Assembly (NCBI GenBank): GCA_016795485.1
Contig: JAEUHM010000040.1
Location: 62,001 to 126,000 of the forward strand
Length of the DNA: 64,000 nt
Origin: Verrucomicrobiaceae bacterium
GTDB taxonomy: Bacteria; Verrucomicrobiota; Verrucomicrobiia; Verrucomicrobiales; Verrucomicrobiaceae
Direction: 5' to 3'
Under the pieces are notes generated by a model. The model saw nothing but the letters and a program-made list of their open reading frames with translations, was not told the DNA's origin and did no database searches. Of the stretch, positions 52,186-61,015 are shown piece by piece (position 1 is the first letter of the stretch; each line of letters starts with the position of its first letter). Both the position numbers and the translations under genes were made by a program.

Positions 52186-53003
52186 TTCTTCTCCTCCCGC
52201 TTCAATCGGGTTTCGTGATTCCGCTTAATCCAGTTCCAACTTTCTTTGTACTGGCCCGGCATCATCTGCCAGCGCTCCCACTGCGCCTTATCTGAAATGA
52301 TATCCTTTGCCGCTTTCTCTTCCACTCCCAGAACCATCACGGGCACCATCTCGCTATAGATGCTGTTGCCTTCGCCATCGTTGTAATAGTTGCTCATGTC
52401 AGGAAGGTAGTCTTTGACCACTTGGAGCAGCAACGGACGCAGTTTCCCGAGTTGGCCTTCTGCGAGTCCCACGCGTTCCACCACGTACTGCTCCAACAAC
52501 ATCGCCAGCGCCTTCTCTCGGTACTTCTGCCGTTCATCGCGCGCCGATGTGAGCTTTTGTTGCTCCTCCGCCGTTAGCACTTGAGCCAATGCAGCCCTCC
52601 ACAGGGGCTGCGAGCTTGCGCCACTCATACTCCAGGACGCATTGTTAGCGGCGAGAACCTTCTTGATCGTTACCGCAGTCGCGCCTTTCGTCCGGCCTTC
52701 CACGCCGCTCATGATCGAACCCCGCACGGCGCGCCCCGCCTGCTCCAGCGCTCCTTCAGCAGCGAGTTGCAGCGTCTTTATCCTCGGCTCATCAAGCTCT
52801 AGCTCACGTTGAATCTCCTGTAACTCAGACTCAATGGCAGGTCTCGCCTGCTTCTTTGTCTTCTCGTAAATCTCAACCATCTTTCTACTGGTCTCCGACT
52901 GCACGAACTCCAAACCGTACCACGACGGCAAAGTTGGAGTGGTGTCGGGCTCTGCAGCCCACGCTACTACCGAAAAGATGAGGACTGCATGCATGAGCTT
53001 CAT
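52182..53003 (-). CDS. Exported helical protein of unknown function
   Basis: 273 aa from ATG 53003, which gives a clean signal peptide (MKLMHAVLIFSVVAWAAE). The remainder is alpha-helical and charged: SETSRKMVEIYEKTKKQARP, ELQEIQRELELDEPRIKTLQ, VLTAEEQQKLTSARDERQKY and a C-terminus NRKRNHETRLKR-like. The frame continues upstream of the start, but that would place the signal peptide inside. Its start overlaps the previous stop by ATGA. I do not recognise the family; the pattern ILT(A/P)EEQxKL and the neighbouring gene suggest they are related. Confidence 0.7.
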   Translation of the reverse strand: MKLMHAVLIFSVVAWAAEPDTTPTLPSWYGLEFVQSETSRKMVEIYEKTKKQARPAIESELQEIQRELELDEPRIKTLQLAAEGALEQAGRAVRGSIMSGVEGRTKGATAVTIKKVLAANNASWSMSGASSQPLWRAALAQVLTAEEQQKLTSARDERQKYREKALAMLLEQYVVERVGLAEGQLGKLRPLLLQVVKDYLPDMSNYYNDGEGNSIYSEMVPVMVLGVEEKAAKDIISDKAQWERWQMMPGQYKESWNWIKRNHETRLKREEKK

Positions 53004-54610
53004 GGCAACTGATTCTCCTTTGCAGCTTTGATGCGGGCTTGAATCGAAGACCAATAACCACCACGTTTTGCCATCACGGACTCGATTGATTTGACCTGCC
53101 AGGGCTCCAAACAATCCTTCCATCCCTGCTTTTCTACGCCCTCCAGCATAACAAGCAGATAGCTTAGCGATTGGTAACCCAAAACACCCCTCAGATCGTC
53201 CAGCACAGCCAGATCTTTGCACAGAGGAAGCAACACCTGTTCCATTTTCTCCCGCTGGCTAGCGGACAGTCGGGCTTTTTGATCCACTTCAGAAACCAGT
53301 AAGAGTAGCCAAGTCTTCTCTCTTGCCCCTTTTCGCAGTTCCTCTTGCTCCAACCATCTTTTCCTCTGTTCCTCTGTGAGCTCTTGATTCAACATCGCTC
53401 CCCATTCTTTTCTCAGCTGTGCGCTTAACGCTCGATTGGCCTCATCGCTCGAGAACCAAAAATTGCCAGCTTCAATCTGCTTAATGCGGTCTTCACGATT
53501 TCCCCTGGCGATCTGCCGTTCAATGCCCTTCCGGATGTAGGTCTGTGACTTCTGACGCCAGTCAGCTAATGCTTCTTTGTGTATCACTTCGATCCTTGCC
53601 TTCAATTTGGCAGCTAGTTCCTCATCTTTGCCAGTGGCTTGAATCAACCCGTCCAGACTTGCTTGCTGCTTCTTCAAGCTCGGCTGAGCTGTCTGCTCCT
53701 CTACACGCTCACTCATCAACTTAACGATGGTATCAACACGCGTTGCTACCGCTGCCTGCTTCTGCACGATCTTCTTCTCTTCGTGAGGAGTGACTAGAGC
53801 CTTCCAAGTCTCATCCAGAACCTTGCGTGCCTCCATATAAGCTTCTTTCGTGCCAGGCACATAGATCGTCATTGTTTCCTGCTTCTCAAGCGCCACTACT
53901 TTGCCGAGGTCCGTTAGAAAGTCTCCTTTCTTCCAATCTTCTAACACACTCTCCAATTGGCGGCGGTAGTGGCTTCGATAGATTTGCTCGGCCTTGGCCA
54001 GCGCATCCGTCATCCGTTTGGCACGCGATTCGTCCATCTCGGCATCGCTCACCTTTTGGTCGATTTCTCCCTCCAGTTCGCTCATGACCGATTCTGTGGC
54101 GTTTTTGATCCGCTGGTCCACTCCTTTGGACATGGATTTGATTGCGCGCTCACGCCTTCTCGCAGCTTCACTCTGCCATACGGCGTGCTCCTCGGGAGTG
54201 AGATTGGATTCCAACCAATTTGCCCAGAGTTCACGAAGACTTTCGCGACTCTTCTGACTGCTGGGATGGTGGACTGAATCAGCAAGCAGGTTGCCAAAGT
54301 CGGGATTGGACTCGTCATCACCATTCGCAATGACATGAAGCTCATAAATCTTCCGCCAATGCTCCAGGCCAGCTTCGTAGAGTGGTTTTGCGGCGCTTAG
54401 CAACTTGCGCTGGCGCGCGTCATCCAATTTCAAATGTTTGGCCACGCTCTGTATGAGTTCATCATACTGCTTTTGCTGGGAACTCAGTTGCCCAGCCTCT
54501 CGGGCTTTCCAATACAACCTTGCTTTCTCTTTTAGGTCACCCTCTTCTGCAAAAGCAACCGCCGCAGCCCAAAGTGGACCGAGCAAAAAACAGCGGAAAA
54601 GAAAGCCCAT
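53000..54610 (-). CDS. Exported helical coiled-coil protein of unknown function
   Basis: A 536-aa protein, first gene of the operon. Signal peptide MGFLFRCFLLGPLWAAAVAFA. The rest is strongly helical with repeated elements of the kind LTPEEHAVWQSEAARRRERA, LTEEQRKRWLEQEELRKGAR, LSASQREKMEQVLLPLCK, which also occur in the next gene (LTAEEQQKLTSARDERQKY). These LTxEQ(x)2-3W units recur several times, so the two genes probably share a repeat module. Function unknown; a periplasmic binding or sensor role is possible given the redoxin and SufE downstream. Confidence 0.7.
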   Translation of the reverse strand: MGFLFRCFLLGPLWAAAVAFAEEGDLKEKARLYWKAREAGQLSSQQKQYDELIQSVAKHLKLDDARQRKLLSAAKPLYEAGLEHWRKIYELHVIANGDDESNPDFGNLLADSVHHPSSQKSRESLRELWANWLESNLTPEEHAVWQSEAARRRERAIKSMSKGVDQRIKNATESVMSELEGEIDQKVSDAEMDESRAKRMTDALAKAEQIYRSHYRRQLESVLEDWKKGDFLTDLGKVVALEKQETMTIYVPGTKEAYMEARKVLDETWKALVTPHEEKKIVQKQAAVATRVDTIVKLMSERVEEQTAQPSLKKQQASLDGLIQATGKDEELAAKLKARIEVIHKEALADWRQKSQTYIRKGIERQIARGNREDRIKQIEAGNFWFSSDEANRALSAQLRKEWGAMLNQELTEEQRKRWLEQEELRKGAREKTWLLLLVSEVDQKARLSASQREKMEQVLLPLCKDLAVLDDLRGVLGYQSLSYLLVMLEGVEKQGWKDCLEPWQVKSIESVMAKRGGYWSSIQARIKAAKENQLP

Positions 54611-54711
54611 GGCGGTGGTGTGGCGTCTGCCACGACCGCAGTATCAGGAGAAGTATGCCCTGAATGCAATCTCAAAGTGTCGGCCGACCACCGGAATCGA
54701 CAAATCTTCTC

Positions 54712-55776
54712 CTATTCGGTTTCCGTGACCTCGTTGAAAAAAACTTTGATGAAGTTCATCTTCCGCTTGTCGTCGTAACCACGCTCCACCACTGGGTTTG
54801 CAGGACTGTCGGATGGGTTTTTGAAGTGGATCTCCACGCCTGTGTCCAACTTTACAACTGCACTCAGCTTTTTGACCGCCTTGTTGACATGCTTGGGCGA
54901 AATCTCAAACGATGTATCGAGCGGAAGCCCGTGCTCTTCTTCCAGACGAGCTTTGTGTTCCGCAAATGTCGCAATCGCTTCCGGAGTTCTCAGAACCTTC
55001 TCCTCAAACTCCTGTAAGTCGAAATGTTCGCGGCCGTCAAAGAATGCCAGAGCGTCCCGCGCCGCAACAAAAGTCTCTTCTGGCGCTTCTTCGGGTTTGG
55101 CTTCGTGAGCCAAGTAATCCGTCACGAGGTTGGCATAGGTGTTCGTCAAAAACGCAGAATCCGGCACCGCCTGAAGGCCAAGGAACTCACGGACCCAAAA
55201 CTTGCTGTCTGCTCCCGATCGATCAAACGTCAGCGCGTAAAATCCTTTTTGAGCAAACAGATTCAGGATCAAACATCCTTTGTCGATTCTCTCGGGATTG
55301 ATCCCCTGCTCCGTGTGCAGTTCCAAATCTCCGTCATTGGCCGTTATACTCAAAAAGGGTGCCATGCTTTCTGCCTTGAGAATGCACAGTCCTTGAATCA
55401 GCTCACCATCGGCCTCGATTTCATCCACTAGCGCGATGCACAGATCTCCAGACTTGATGTTGGGGTGATTGGACTTGGCATACAAACGTTGTGCAATCTC
55501 AATGCCTTTGGGTAGTAGCTTGGAGGGAGCATCAAATACCGCCTTAGCCACGCCATTCATCTCATGCTGGTCCAAAGACGAATGATGATGAAAGCGATGC
55601 GGCATCAGATTCTTAAACGGCTTCAGAAACAGAGCCGTCAGAGTCGGCTGATCTTCCTCCTTCACGCGAAACACTTCTTTGGAGGTCTGCAGTGGCTCCT
55701 CACGCTGAGGATTGCCTACCTTGGCAAGAACAAGGCGCGAGATTGTGGCAGAAGAGAATCGGATTTTGACAGACAT
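54712..55776 (-). CDS. Nucleoid-associated protein (NdpA/YejK-like)
   Basis: A 354-aa protein of the 37-kDa nucleoid-associated family. An N-terminal alpha/beta section (RFSSATISRLVLAKVGNP, RLYAKSNHPNIKSGDLCIAL) leads to the core LCILKAESMAPFLSITANDG and FYALTFDRSGADSKFWVREFLG. A helical C-terminus has EFEEKVLRTPEAIATFAEHK. Such proteins are DNA-associated and may have a peptidase-like or defence-linked role in some genomes. The gene stands alone between operons, 66 bp from the DUF1361 gene. Confidence 0.75.
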   Translation of the reverse strand: MSVKIRFSSATISRLVLAKVGNPQREEPLQTSKEVFRVKEEDQPTLTALFLKPFKNLMPHRFHHHSSLDQHEMNGVAKAVFDAPSKLLPKGIEIAQRLYAKSNHPNIKSGDLCIALVDEIEADGELIQGLCILKAESMAPFLSITANDGDLELHTEQGINPERIDKGCLILNLFAQKGFYALTFDRSGADSKFWVREFLGLQAVPDSAFLTNTYANLVTDYLAHEAKPEEAPEETFVAARDALAFFDGREHFDLQEFEEKVLRTPEAIATFAEHKARLEEEHGLPLDTSFEISPKHVNKAVKKLSAVVKLDTGVEIHFKNPSDSPANPVVERGYDDKRKMNFIKVFFNEVTETE

Positions 55777-55842
55777 GAAGTGAGGTGAAGAAACCCGCCT
55801 TTCATGGCAAAAGAAGCCCGCCGTTCAACCTAAACGATTGCC

Positions 55843-56484
55843 TCAGTTTTTGGCTCTCGTGAATATCAGACGATGATGCGCGTAAATCAACAGCAACAAG
55901 GCTCCAAAACCAAGCGTGACACCCCAAGTTCGCAGATGATGGTGCGGCAACAGCACCCGAACAGCAATATCCTGAATGAGCCCAACGGGATCGCGCAAGA
56001 TGTCCCAGCTATTCCATCGCAGGAACCTGCCCAGATAAATCCCAAATCCTGTCAGCATCGAAATAACGGCGACTCCCAGCCACGCCTTGTAGAAGCCCAT
56101 CTTGGCTTCTAGCCACTGATGCACGTGTCCTAAAGACGAAAACGTTACCATCAGACCAACAAGTGCAAATGACACGAGCAGCAAGAGACCATGCCACTCG
56201 TGACCGACCAATTTTTGAATATGAAGCAGGTCTGTGAGCAAGTAGGGAGCATTTGGAAAAAACAGCAACCAAGGCAACAATACAAGCCCGCCCAACTTCA
56301 CTGATGGAATCCACCGCAACCAAAAGCTGAGGGCATAGGGGATGCAGGCAAGGAACAGATTCCATGGCATGAAGCGGAACTCGGTCACTCGCATGACGCC
56401 AAAAACTAAGATGCTTAAAAATACGCACCAGCACCCTGCGAGGAACAGCAAAACCACTTCACGGAAACGGAGATCAGATGTCAT
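55843..56484 (-). CDS. DUF1361 integral membrane protein
   Basis: 213 aa from ATG 56484 (MTSDLRFREVVLLFLAG), an ATG chosen over one seven codons upstream. It has about six membrane helices, such as FLACIPYALSFWLRWI, GLVLLPWLLFFPNAPYLLTD, GLLLLVSFALVGLMVTFSSLG and FGALLLLIYAHHRLIF. The FPNAPYLLTDLLH segment is the family signature. The function is unestablished. It is divergent from the methyltransferase that heads the type III PKS cluster. Confidence 0.85.
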   Translation of the reverse strand: MTSDLRFREVVLLFLAGCWCVFLSILVFGVMRVTEFRFMPWNLFLACIPYALSFWLRWIPSVKLGGLVLLPWLLFFPNAPYLLTDLLHIQKLVGHEWHGLLLLVSFALVGLMVTFSSLGHVHQWLEAKMGFYKAWLGVAVISMLTGFGIYLGRFLRWNSWDILRDPVGLIQDIAVRVLLPHHHLRTWGVTLGFGALLLLIYAHHRLIFTRAKN

Positions 56485-56609
56485 GGGCCATAAGGTTACT
56501 TGCACGAAGCCTTCCGCAACCAGATCTCACAACGCATAGCAGATTCCCGCATGCCAATCTAAACATTTGATCGAGCGGAACAGCCCTTTTGTGCAACTCT
56601 CGCTTGCGA

Positions 56610-57215
56610 ATGAACGAGCGTTTCGTTGAACCCGAGCAACTGGATCATCTGCCTGCGGACCATCCCGAGGCAGTTCGAAGCCGACGGGATCTCCGAATCA
56701 TCAATGCGATGCTCGGAACCCGCCGCTGGTTGGAAAAGCGGATTCCAGTTGGCGCCGCTGTTCTGGAGCTTGGTGCTGGAGACGGCTCTATGTGCCGCGG
56801 ATCCTCTTGGACAGGGCTGGATCTTGCTCCACGCCCTATTGATCTGCCGCAAGCGTGCAGTTGGGTTCAAGGCGACATGTTTGATGCCTCCAACTGGCCC
56901 AAAGTTGGCGTCATTGTGGCCAACTTGTTCCTACATCACTTCAATGAGGACCAACTTCAATGGCTGGGGCAGCAGATTCGCCGCTCTTGCGGACTCTTTC
57001 TCGCTTGCGAGCCCCGCCGTCACCCTTTGCCAATGGCGAGCGGCGCCCTACTCGCCACCTTGTGTGACTTCAGCCCAGTGACGTGGAATGACATGATGAT
57101 CAGCATCCGCGCGGGCTTTCGAGGTGCGGAACTTGCGGATGCACTTGGCTTTAACAGCGGCTTTCGAGTTTCTGAGACGCTACTCGGATCGTATCGGCTT
57201 GAAGTTCATTTATGA
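56610..57215 (+). CDS. SAM-dependent methyltransferase of the polyketide cluster
   Basis: A 201-aa class I methyltransferase from the ATG at 56610 (MNERFVEPEQLDHLP); an in-frame start at 56589 is the alternative. SAM motif I is AVLELGAGDGSMC, with later VQGDMFDASNW and the motif IV-like VIVANLFLHHF. The stop overlaps the flavoprotein start by ATGA. With a flavoprotein and a type III PKS it makes the trio seen in the Streptomyces Srs system (PKS, methyltransferase, flavoprotein hydroxylase), so it probably methylates a phenolic or resorcinol lipid. The substrate is inferred from context only. Confidence 0.75.
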   Translation: MNERFVEPEQLDHLPADHPEAVRSRRDLRIINAMLGTRRWLEKRIPVGAAVLELGAGDGSMCRGSSWTGLDLAPRPIDLPQACSWVQGDMFDASNWPKVGVIVANLFLHHFNEDQLQWLGQQIRRSCGLFLACEPRRHPLPMASGALLATLCDFSPVTWNDMMISIRAGFRGAELADALGFNSGFRVSETLLGSYRLEVHL

Positions 57216-58219
57216 AGTCAGTCACCATTGCTGGCGGAGGCCTGTCTGGACTGGCTCTTGGTATTGCCTTGCGCCAGCACGAGGTACCCGTCACCATCAT
57301 TGAGGCAGGCAGCTACCCACGACACAGAGTTTGCGGAGAGTTCATCTCAGGCGTGACGGATGAACAACTACAGGCACTAGGCATTGAGGACTGTCTAGCT
57401 CACAGCATGCGTCATTCGACCAGCGTCTGGTACGATTTCGACCGCCCGTTTCTGCGTGCAAACTTGCCGGAACCGGCCCGAGGCCTGAGTCGTTTCGCGG
57501 TAGACGCAGCACTTGTTGAGCGATTCTCCGCTTTAGGTGGCCGACTCCATGATGGAATGAGGCAAGATCGTGATGGCGAGGGGGTCGTTTGGGCCACTGG
57601 CAGACAGAAAAAGCCATCGGATTGGATGGGACTTAAAGCGCATGTGGAAGGGCTAGAGCTTGAAGCCGGGTTGGAGATTCACTTCGGCAAAGACGCTTAC
57701 GTTGGCCTCACAAAAGTCGAAGGCGATCACGTGAACATCTGCGGGCTGTTTCGCCGCAACCAAGCGATACCAGGAGGCCAAGCATTGATCCAAGCCCTAC
57801 ACGACTCCCTGCTCCCCGGATTGGCAAGCCGAGTCTCCAATGGCAACTTGATGCCAGGCTCGCTCAAAGGCGTAAATCATTTCTGTCTCGGTTGGCAAAC
57901 TCACGTCGACCCAAGCCGCGCTTGCATCGGGGACTCTTCGGCGATGATTCCGCCGTTCACTGGAAACGGCATGAGCATGGCCTTCCAGAGTGCTCTGGTG
58001 GCCAGAGAGCACTTGCTCAATTGGAGCCTAGGTCATCAGCCTTGGGACACCACCGTCAAGAGCCTGAGGAGCGCCCTGCACTCCACATTCGATCGCCGCA
58101 TCCGATGGGCCCGCGTTATGCAATCGGTGCTAATGCATCGCCCTGGAAGACTTCTCGCCGGGTGGCTGATTCGGCAACATCCTTCAACCTTCGAAAGCCT
58201 CTACCGCAGAGTCAGATGA
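57212..58219 (+). CDS. FAD-dependent oxidoreductase (UbiH/geranylgeranyl reductase-like)
   Basis: A 335-aa flavoprotein. The FAD-binding fold begins SVTIAGGGLSGLALGIALRQ with the GxGxxG-like glycines, then IIEAGSYPRHRVCGEFISG, a pattern shared with hydroxylases and geranylgeranyl reductases. The second FAD segment is CIGDSSAMIPPFTGNGMS. It is shorter than most such enzymes (~380-400 aa), yet both FAD motifs are intact. It overlaps both neighbours by ATGA. By analogy with SrsC it may hydroxylate the aromatic polyketide to a quinone, or reduce its acyl chain. Confidence 0.85.
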   Translation: MKSVTIAGGGLSGLALGIALRQHEVPVTIIEAGSYPRHRVCGEFISGVTDEQLQALGIEDCLAHSMRHSTSVWYDFDRPFLRANLPEPARGLSRFAVDAALVERFSALGGRLHDGMRQDRDGEGVVWATGRQKKPSDWMGLKAHVEGLELEAGLEIHFGKDAYVGLTKVEGDHVNICGLFRRNQAIPGGQALIQALHDSLLPGLASRVSNGNLMPGSLKGVNHFCLGWQTHVDPSRACIGDSSAMIPPFTGNGMSMAFQSALVAREHLLNWSLGHQPWDTTVKSLRSALHSTFDRRIRWARVMQSVLMHRPGRLLAGWLIRQHPSTFESLYRRVR

Positions 58220-59223
58220 GTCCGCGTCTTTCTTCCATTGCTACTGCATTCCCCGAACGTTCGTGGACTCAGCGTGAATGCTGGGATATTCTAAAAAGCT
58301 CAACGACCGTCGGCAAACTCAAGTCGCGTTCAGTCCAGTTGCTTGAAAAAGTTCTCACCGGGGACAGCGGCATCGAGAAGCGCCATTTTGCAACCGCGAG
58401 CATTGAGCATGTGCTCAGCCGCAACGCGCAAACACTTAGCGAGACCTATGAAAGCGAGGCCACAGCACTCGGCACAGCAGCACTGTTGAAGGCGATGCCC
58501 GCTGACGGAGTCGATGCGCTGTTTGTGTGCTCTTGCACCGGCTATTTGTGTCCGGGACTGAGCAGCCACATCGCAGAAAAGGCCGGCCTGAGGCCGAACA
58601 TCAGCCTTCTGGACCATACCGGAGCTGGTTGCGGTGCGGCTATCCCAACGATCCGAGCCGCCTGTAACTACGTGGCTGCAAATCCAGGACATCGCGCCGC
58701 CGTAGTGGCCGTAGAAATATGTTCGGCAGCTTTTTACGTCAACGACGATCCTGGCGTGCTCATCAGTTTGTGCTTGTTCGCAGATGGCGCAGCAGCAGTC
58801 GTTCTGGATAGCGAGTCAAAAGCTGGCTGGCGATTTTCTGGATTTCAAACGCTCCACATTCCCGAACAACGCGAGAAAATCCGCTTCGTGAACCGCGATG
58901 GCTACCTCTGCAACCAACTGGATAGAGCTGTGCCAGATCTCGCGGCTTCTGCGGTGAAAAAACTCTACTCAACGACGGTCTCTCAGCCTCGCGTAATCAG
59001 CCATTCCGCTGGCCGAGACGTGCTCAATGCCATCCGCTCAAAACTGCCACACCAAGACCTCGCCGAAGCCGCCGAAACGCTTCGACTTCGAGGGAATGTC
59101 AGCAGTCCCTCCGTCCTCATCGCGCTAGAGAACGCCCTGACTCGTTCAAGCACCGAACCACTTTGGCTAACTAGCTTTGGGGCCGGATTCTCAGCTCACT
59201 CCTGTCACCTGACTCACGATTGA
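58216..59223 (+). CDS. Type III polyketide synthase (chalcone/stilbene synthase-like)
   Basis: A 335-aa thiolase-fold synthase that extends a starter acyl-CoA with malonyl-CoA and cyclises it to a phenol, resorcinol or pyrone. The catalytic triad is visible: Cys169 in VVAVEICSAAFYV, His in ISHSAGRDVL, and Asn in LRGNVSSPSVLIA. GAGCGAAIPTIRAA, FADGAAAVVLDS and the C-terminal SFGAGFSAHS support the family. It is coupled to the flavoprotein gene by ATGA, so methyltransferase, flavoprotein and PKS make one unit. The likely product is an alkylated, methylated phenolic lipid; length and specificity cannot be read here. Confidence 0.9.
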   Translation: MSPRLSSIATAFPERSWTQRECWDILKSSTTVGKLKSRSVQLLEKVLTGDSGIEKRHFATASIEHVLSRNAQTLSETYESEATALGTAALLKAMPADGVDALFVCSCTGYLCPGLSSHIAEKAGLRPNISLLDHTGAGCGAAIPTIRAACNYVAANPGHRAAVVAVEICSAAFYVNDDPGVLISLCLFADGAAAVVLDSESKAGWRFSGFQTLHIPEQREKIRFVNRDGYLCNQLDRAVPDLAASAVKKLYSTTVSQPRVISHSAGRDVLNAIRSKLPHQDLAEAAETLRLRGNVSSPSVLIALENALTRSSTEPLWLTSFGAGFSAHSCHLTHD

Positions 59224-59287
59224 AGCCCTGAGCAATCGGCCTTTCAAACACTTGCCCTCGCCCGTCATCTGCGGAACTTGAAATCAC

Positions 59288-61015
59288 ATGCCCGCTCGCA
59301 AAACCCCTGAAACTCTCCGCTCCTGGCGCTGGTACGGCCGGGATGAACTCCGTTCGTTCGGCCACCGCTCGCGCGCCAAACAAGCCGGTTTGGATTCCTT
59401 CGACTTCACAGGCAAACCTGTCATCGGCATCTTCAACACTTGGACAGATTTGAACTCCTGCCACCTTCACTTCAAGATCACTGCGGAATGCGTTAAACGA
59501 GGTGTTCTACAGGCAGGCGGGCTGCCATTTGAAGTGCCAGTGATGTCAGCCGGCGAGATGCTGACCAAACCAACGGCCATGTTCCATCGCAATTTCTTGG
59601 CAATGGAAACAGAGGAACTTTTGCGCGCTAACCCACTGGACGGTGCGGTGCTTTTGGGTGGTTGTGATAAGTCCACACCGGGACTTCTCATGGGTGCGTT
59701 CAGCATGAACATCCCCATAATCTATGTTCCATGCGGACCGATGATTCGTGGCAACTGGCGTGGCGAAACACTTGGCTCAGGCTCTGATGTTTGGAAGTAT
59801 TGGGACGAAAAACGTGCTGGTAATCTCTGCGGAGATGCTTGGGCTGAAATTGAGGATGGCATCGCACGTTCTGCCGGGCACTGCATGACCATGGGCACTG
59901 CGAGCACCATGACTTCGATGGCGGAAGTGCTTGGCCTCACTCTTCCAGGGGCGTCTTCGATTCCTGCGGTCGATTCAGCCCACAACCGCATGGCCGCAGC
60001 AGCCGGGCGGCAGATTGTTGAGAACGTTTGGGCCGACTTAAAGCCACTTGATGTTGTAACAGCGGCTTCATTCGACAACGCAATCGCCGTCGACATGGCC
60101 CTTGGCGGCTCCACAAACGCCATCGTTCACCTTGTAGCGATGGCTGGCAGGGCAGGCATCAAATTGCCTTTGGAGCGCTTTGATGAAATCAGCAAAAGGA
60201 CGCCACTGATCGCAAACTTGCGGCCCTCCGGAAAATACTTGATGGATGACTTCTACACGGCTGGTGGACTCAGAGCCACGCTCAAAGTGATGGAATCACT
60301 TCTGACCACTGATCTCATCACGGTGAACGGCAGGACCCTGAGTGAGAACATCGCTGACGCTGAAGTCTACAACTCCGACGTCATTCGATCGCTTGACAAT
60401 GCACTTGCCTCAGATGGCGGAACGGCCGTCTTGCGTGGCAATCTGGCCCCAGAGGGTGCTGTGATCAAAGTATCCGCCGCCACCAAAGAACTGCTTAACC
60501 ACACGGGTCCAGCCATGGTGTTTGAAGATTACAATGATCTGAAGAAGCGCCTGGATGATCCTGATCTGCCAGTGACAAAGGATAGTGTGCTGGTTCTCAA
60601 GAATGGAGGTCCCGTCGGTGCGCCTGGCATGCCGGAGTGGGGTATGCTCCCCATTCCCAAAAAGCTTCTCAAAGAGGGCATTCGGGACATGGTCCGCGTG
60701 TCGGATGCCCGGATGTCCGGCACAAGCTATGGAACCTGTGTCCTCCACGTCTCGCCAGAGTCAGCGGTTGGAGGTCCGCTAGCTCACGTTAGAACGGGCG
60801 ACCTCATTCAACTCGACGCTACCAATCGGCAAGTGAATCTGCTGGTCTCGGATGAAGAACTAGCCAGCCGTCGAGCCAGTTGGGCGCCTCCACCGCCACG
60901 TTACGGCCGTGGCTATGGCAAGCTCTACTGCGAACATGTCACGCAAGCCCATGAGGGAGCTGACTTTGACTTCCTTCAGTTCGGGCCCGAGACGCCCGAA
61001 CCGGAGATTCACTAA
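59288..61015 (+). CDS. IlvD/Edd-family sugar-acid dehydratase (L-arabonate/D-xylonate type)
   Basis: A 575-aa Fe-S dehydratase. The N-terminus TLRSWRWYGRDELRSFGHRS is characteristic of L-arabonate-type dehydratases rather than IlvD. Cluster cysteines are in WTDLNSCHLHF, LLGGCDKSTPGLLMGAF and AGHCMTMGTAS. Substrate-binding GGSTNAIVHL and SGTSYGTCVLHVSPES follow. It converts an aldonate to a 2-keto-3-deoxy acid in sugar-acid catabolism. The DHDPS-family gene at 32911 might act on such a product, though it is 26 kb away. The end overlaps that of the convergent ABC-F gene by 4 bp. Confidence 0.85.
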   Translation: MPARKTPETLRSWRWYGRDELRSFGHRSRAKQAGLDSFDFTGKPVIGIFNTWTDLNSCHLHFKITAECVKRGVLQAGGLPFEVPVMSAGEMLTKPTAMFHRNFLAMETEELLRANPLDGAVLLGGCDKSTPGLLMGAFSMNIPIIYVPCGPMIRGNWRGETLGSGSDVWKYWDEKRAGNLCGDAWAEIEDGIARSAGHCMTMGTASTMTSMAEVLGLTLPGASSIPAVDSAHNRMAAAAGRQIVENVWADLKPLDVVTAASFDNAIAVDMALGGSTNAIVHLVAMAGRAGIKLPLERFDEISKRTPLIANLRPSGKYLMDDFYTAGGLRATLKVMESLLTTDLITVNGRTLSENIADAEVYNSDVIRSLDNALASDGGTAVLRGNLAPEGAVIKVSAATKELLNHTGPAMVFEDYNDLKKRLDDPDLPVTKDSVLVLKNGGPVGAPGMPEWGMLPIPKKLLKEGIRDMVRVSDARMSGTSYGTCVLHVSPESAVGGPLAHVRTGDLIQLDATNRQVNLLVSDEELASRRASWAPPPPRYGRGYGKLYCEHVTQAHEGADFDFLQFGPETPEPEIH

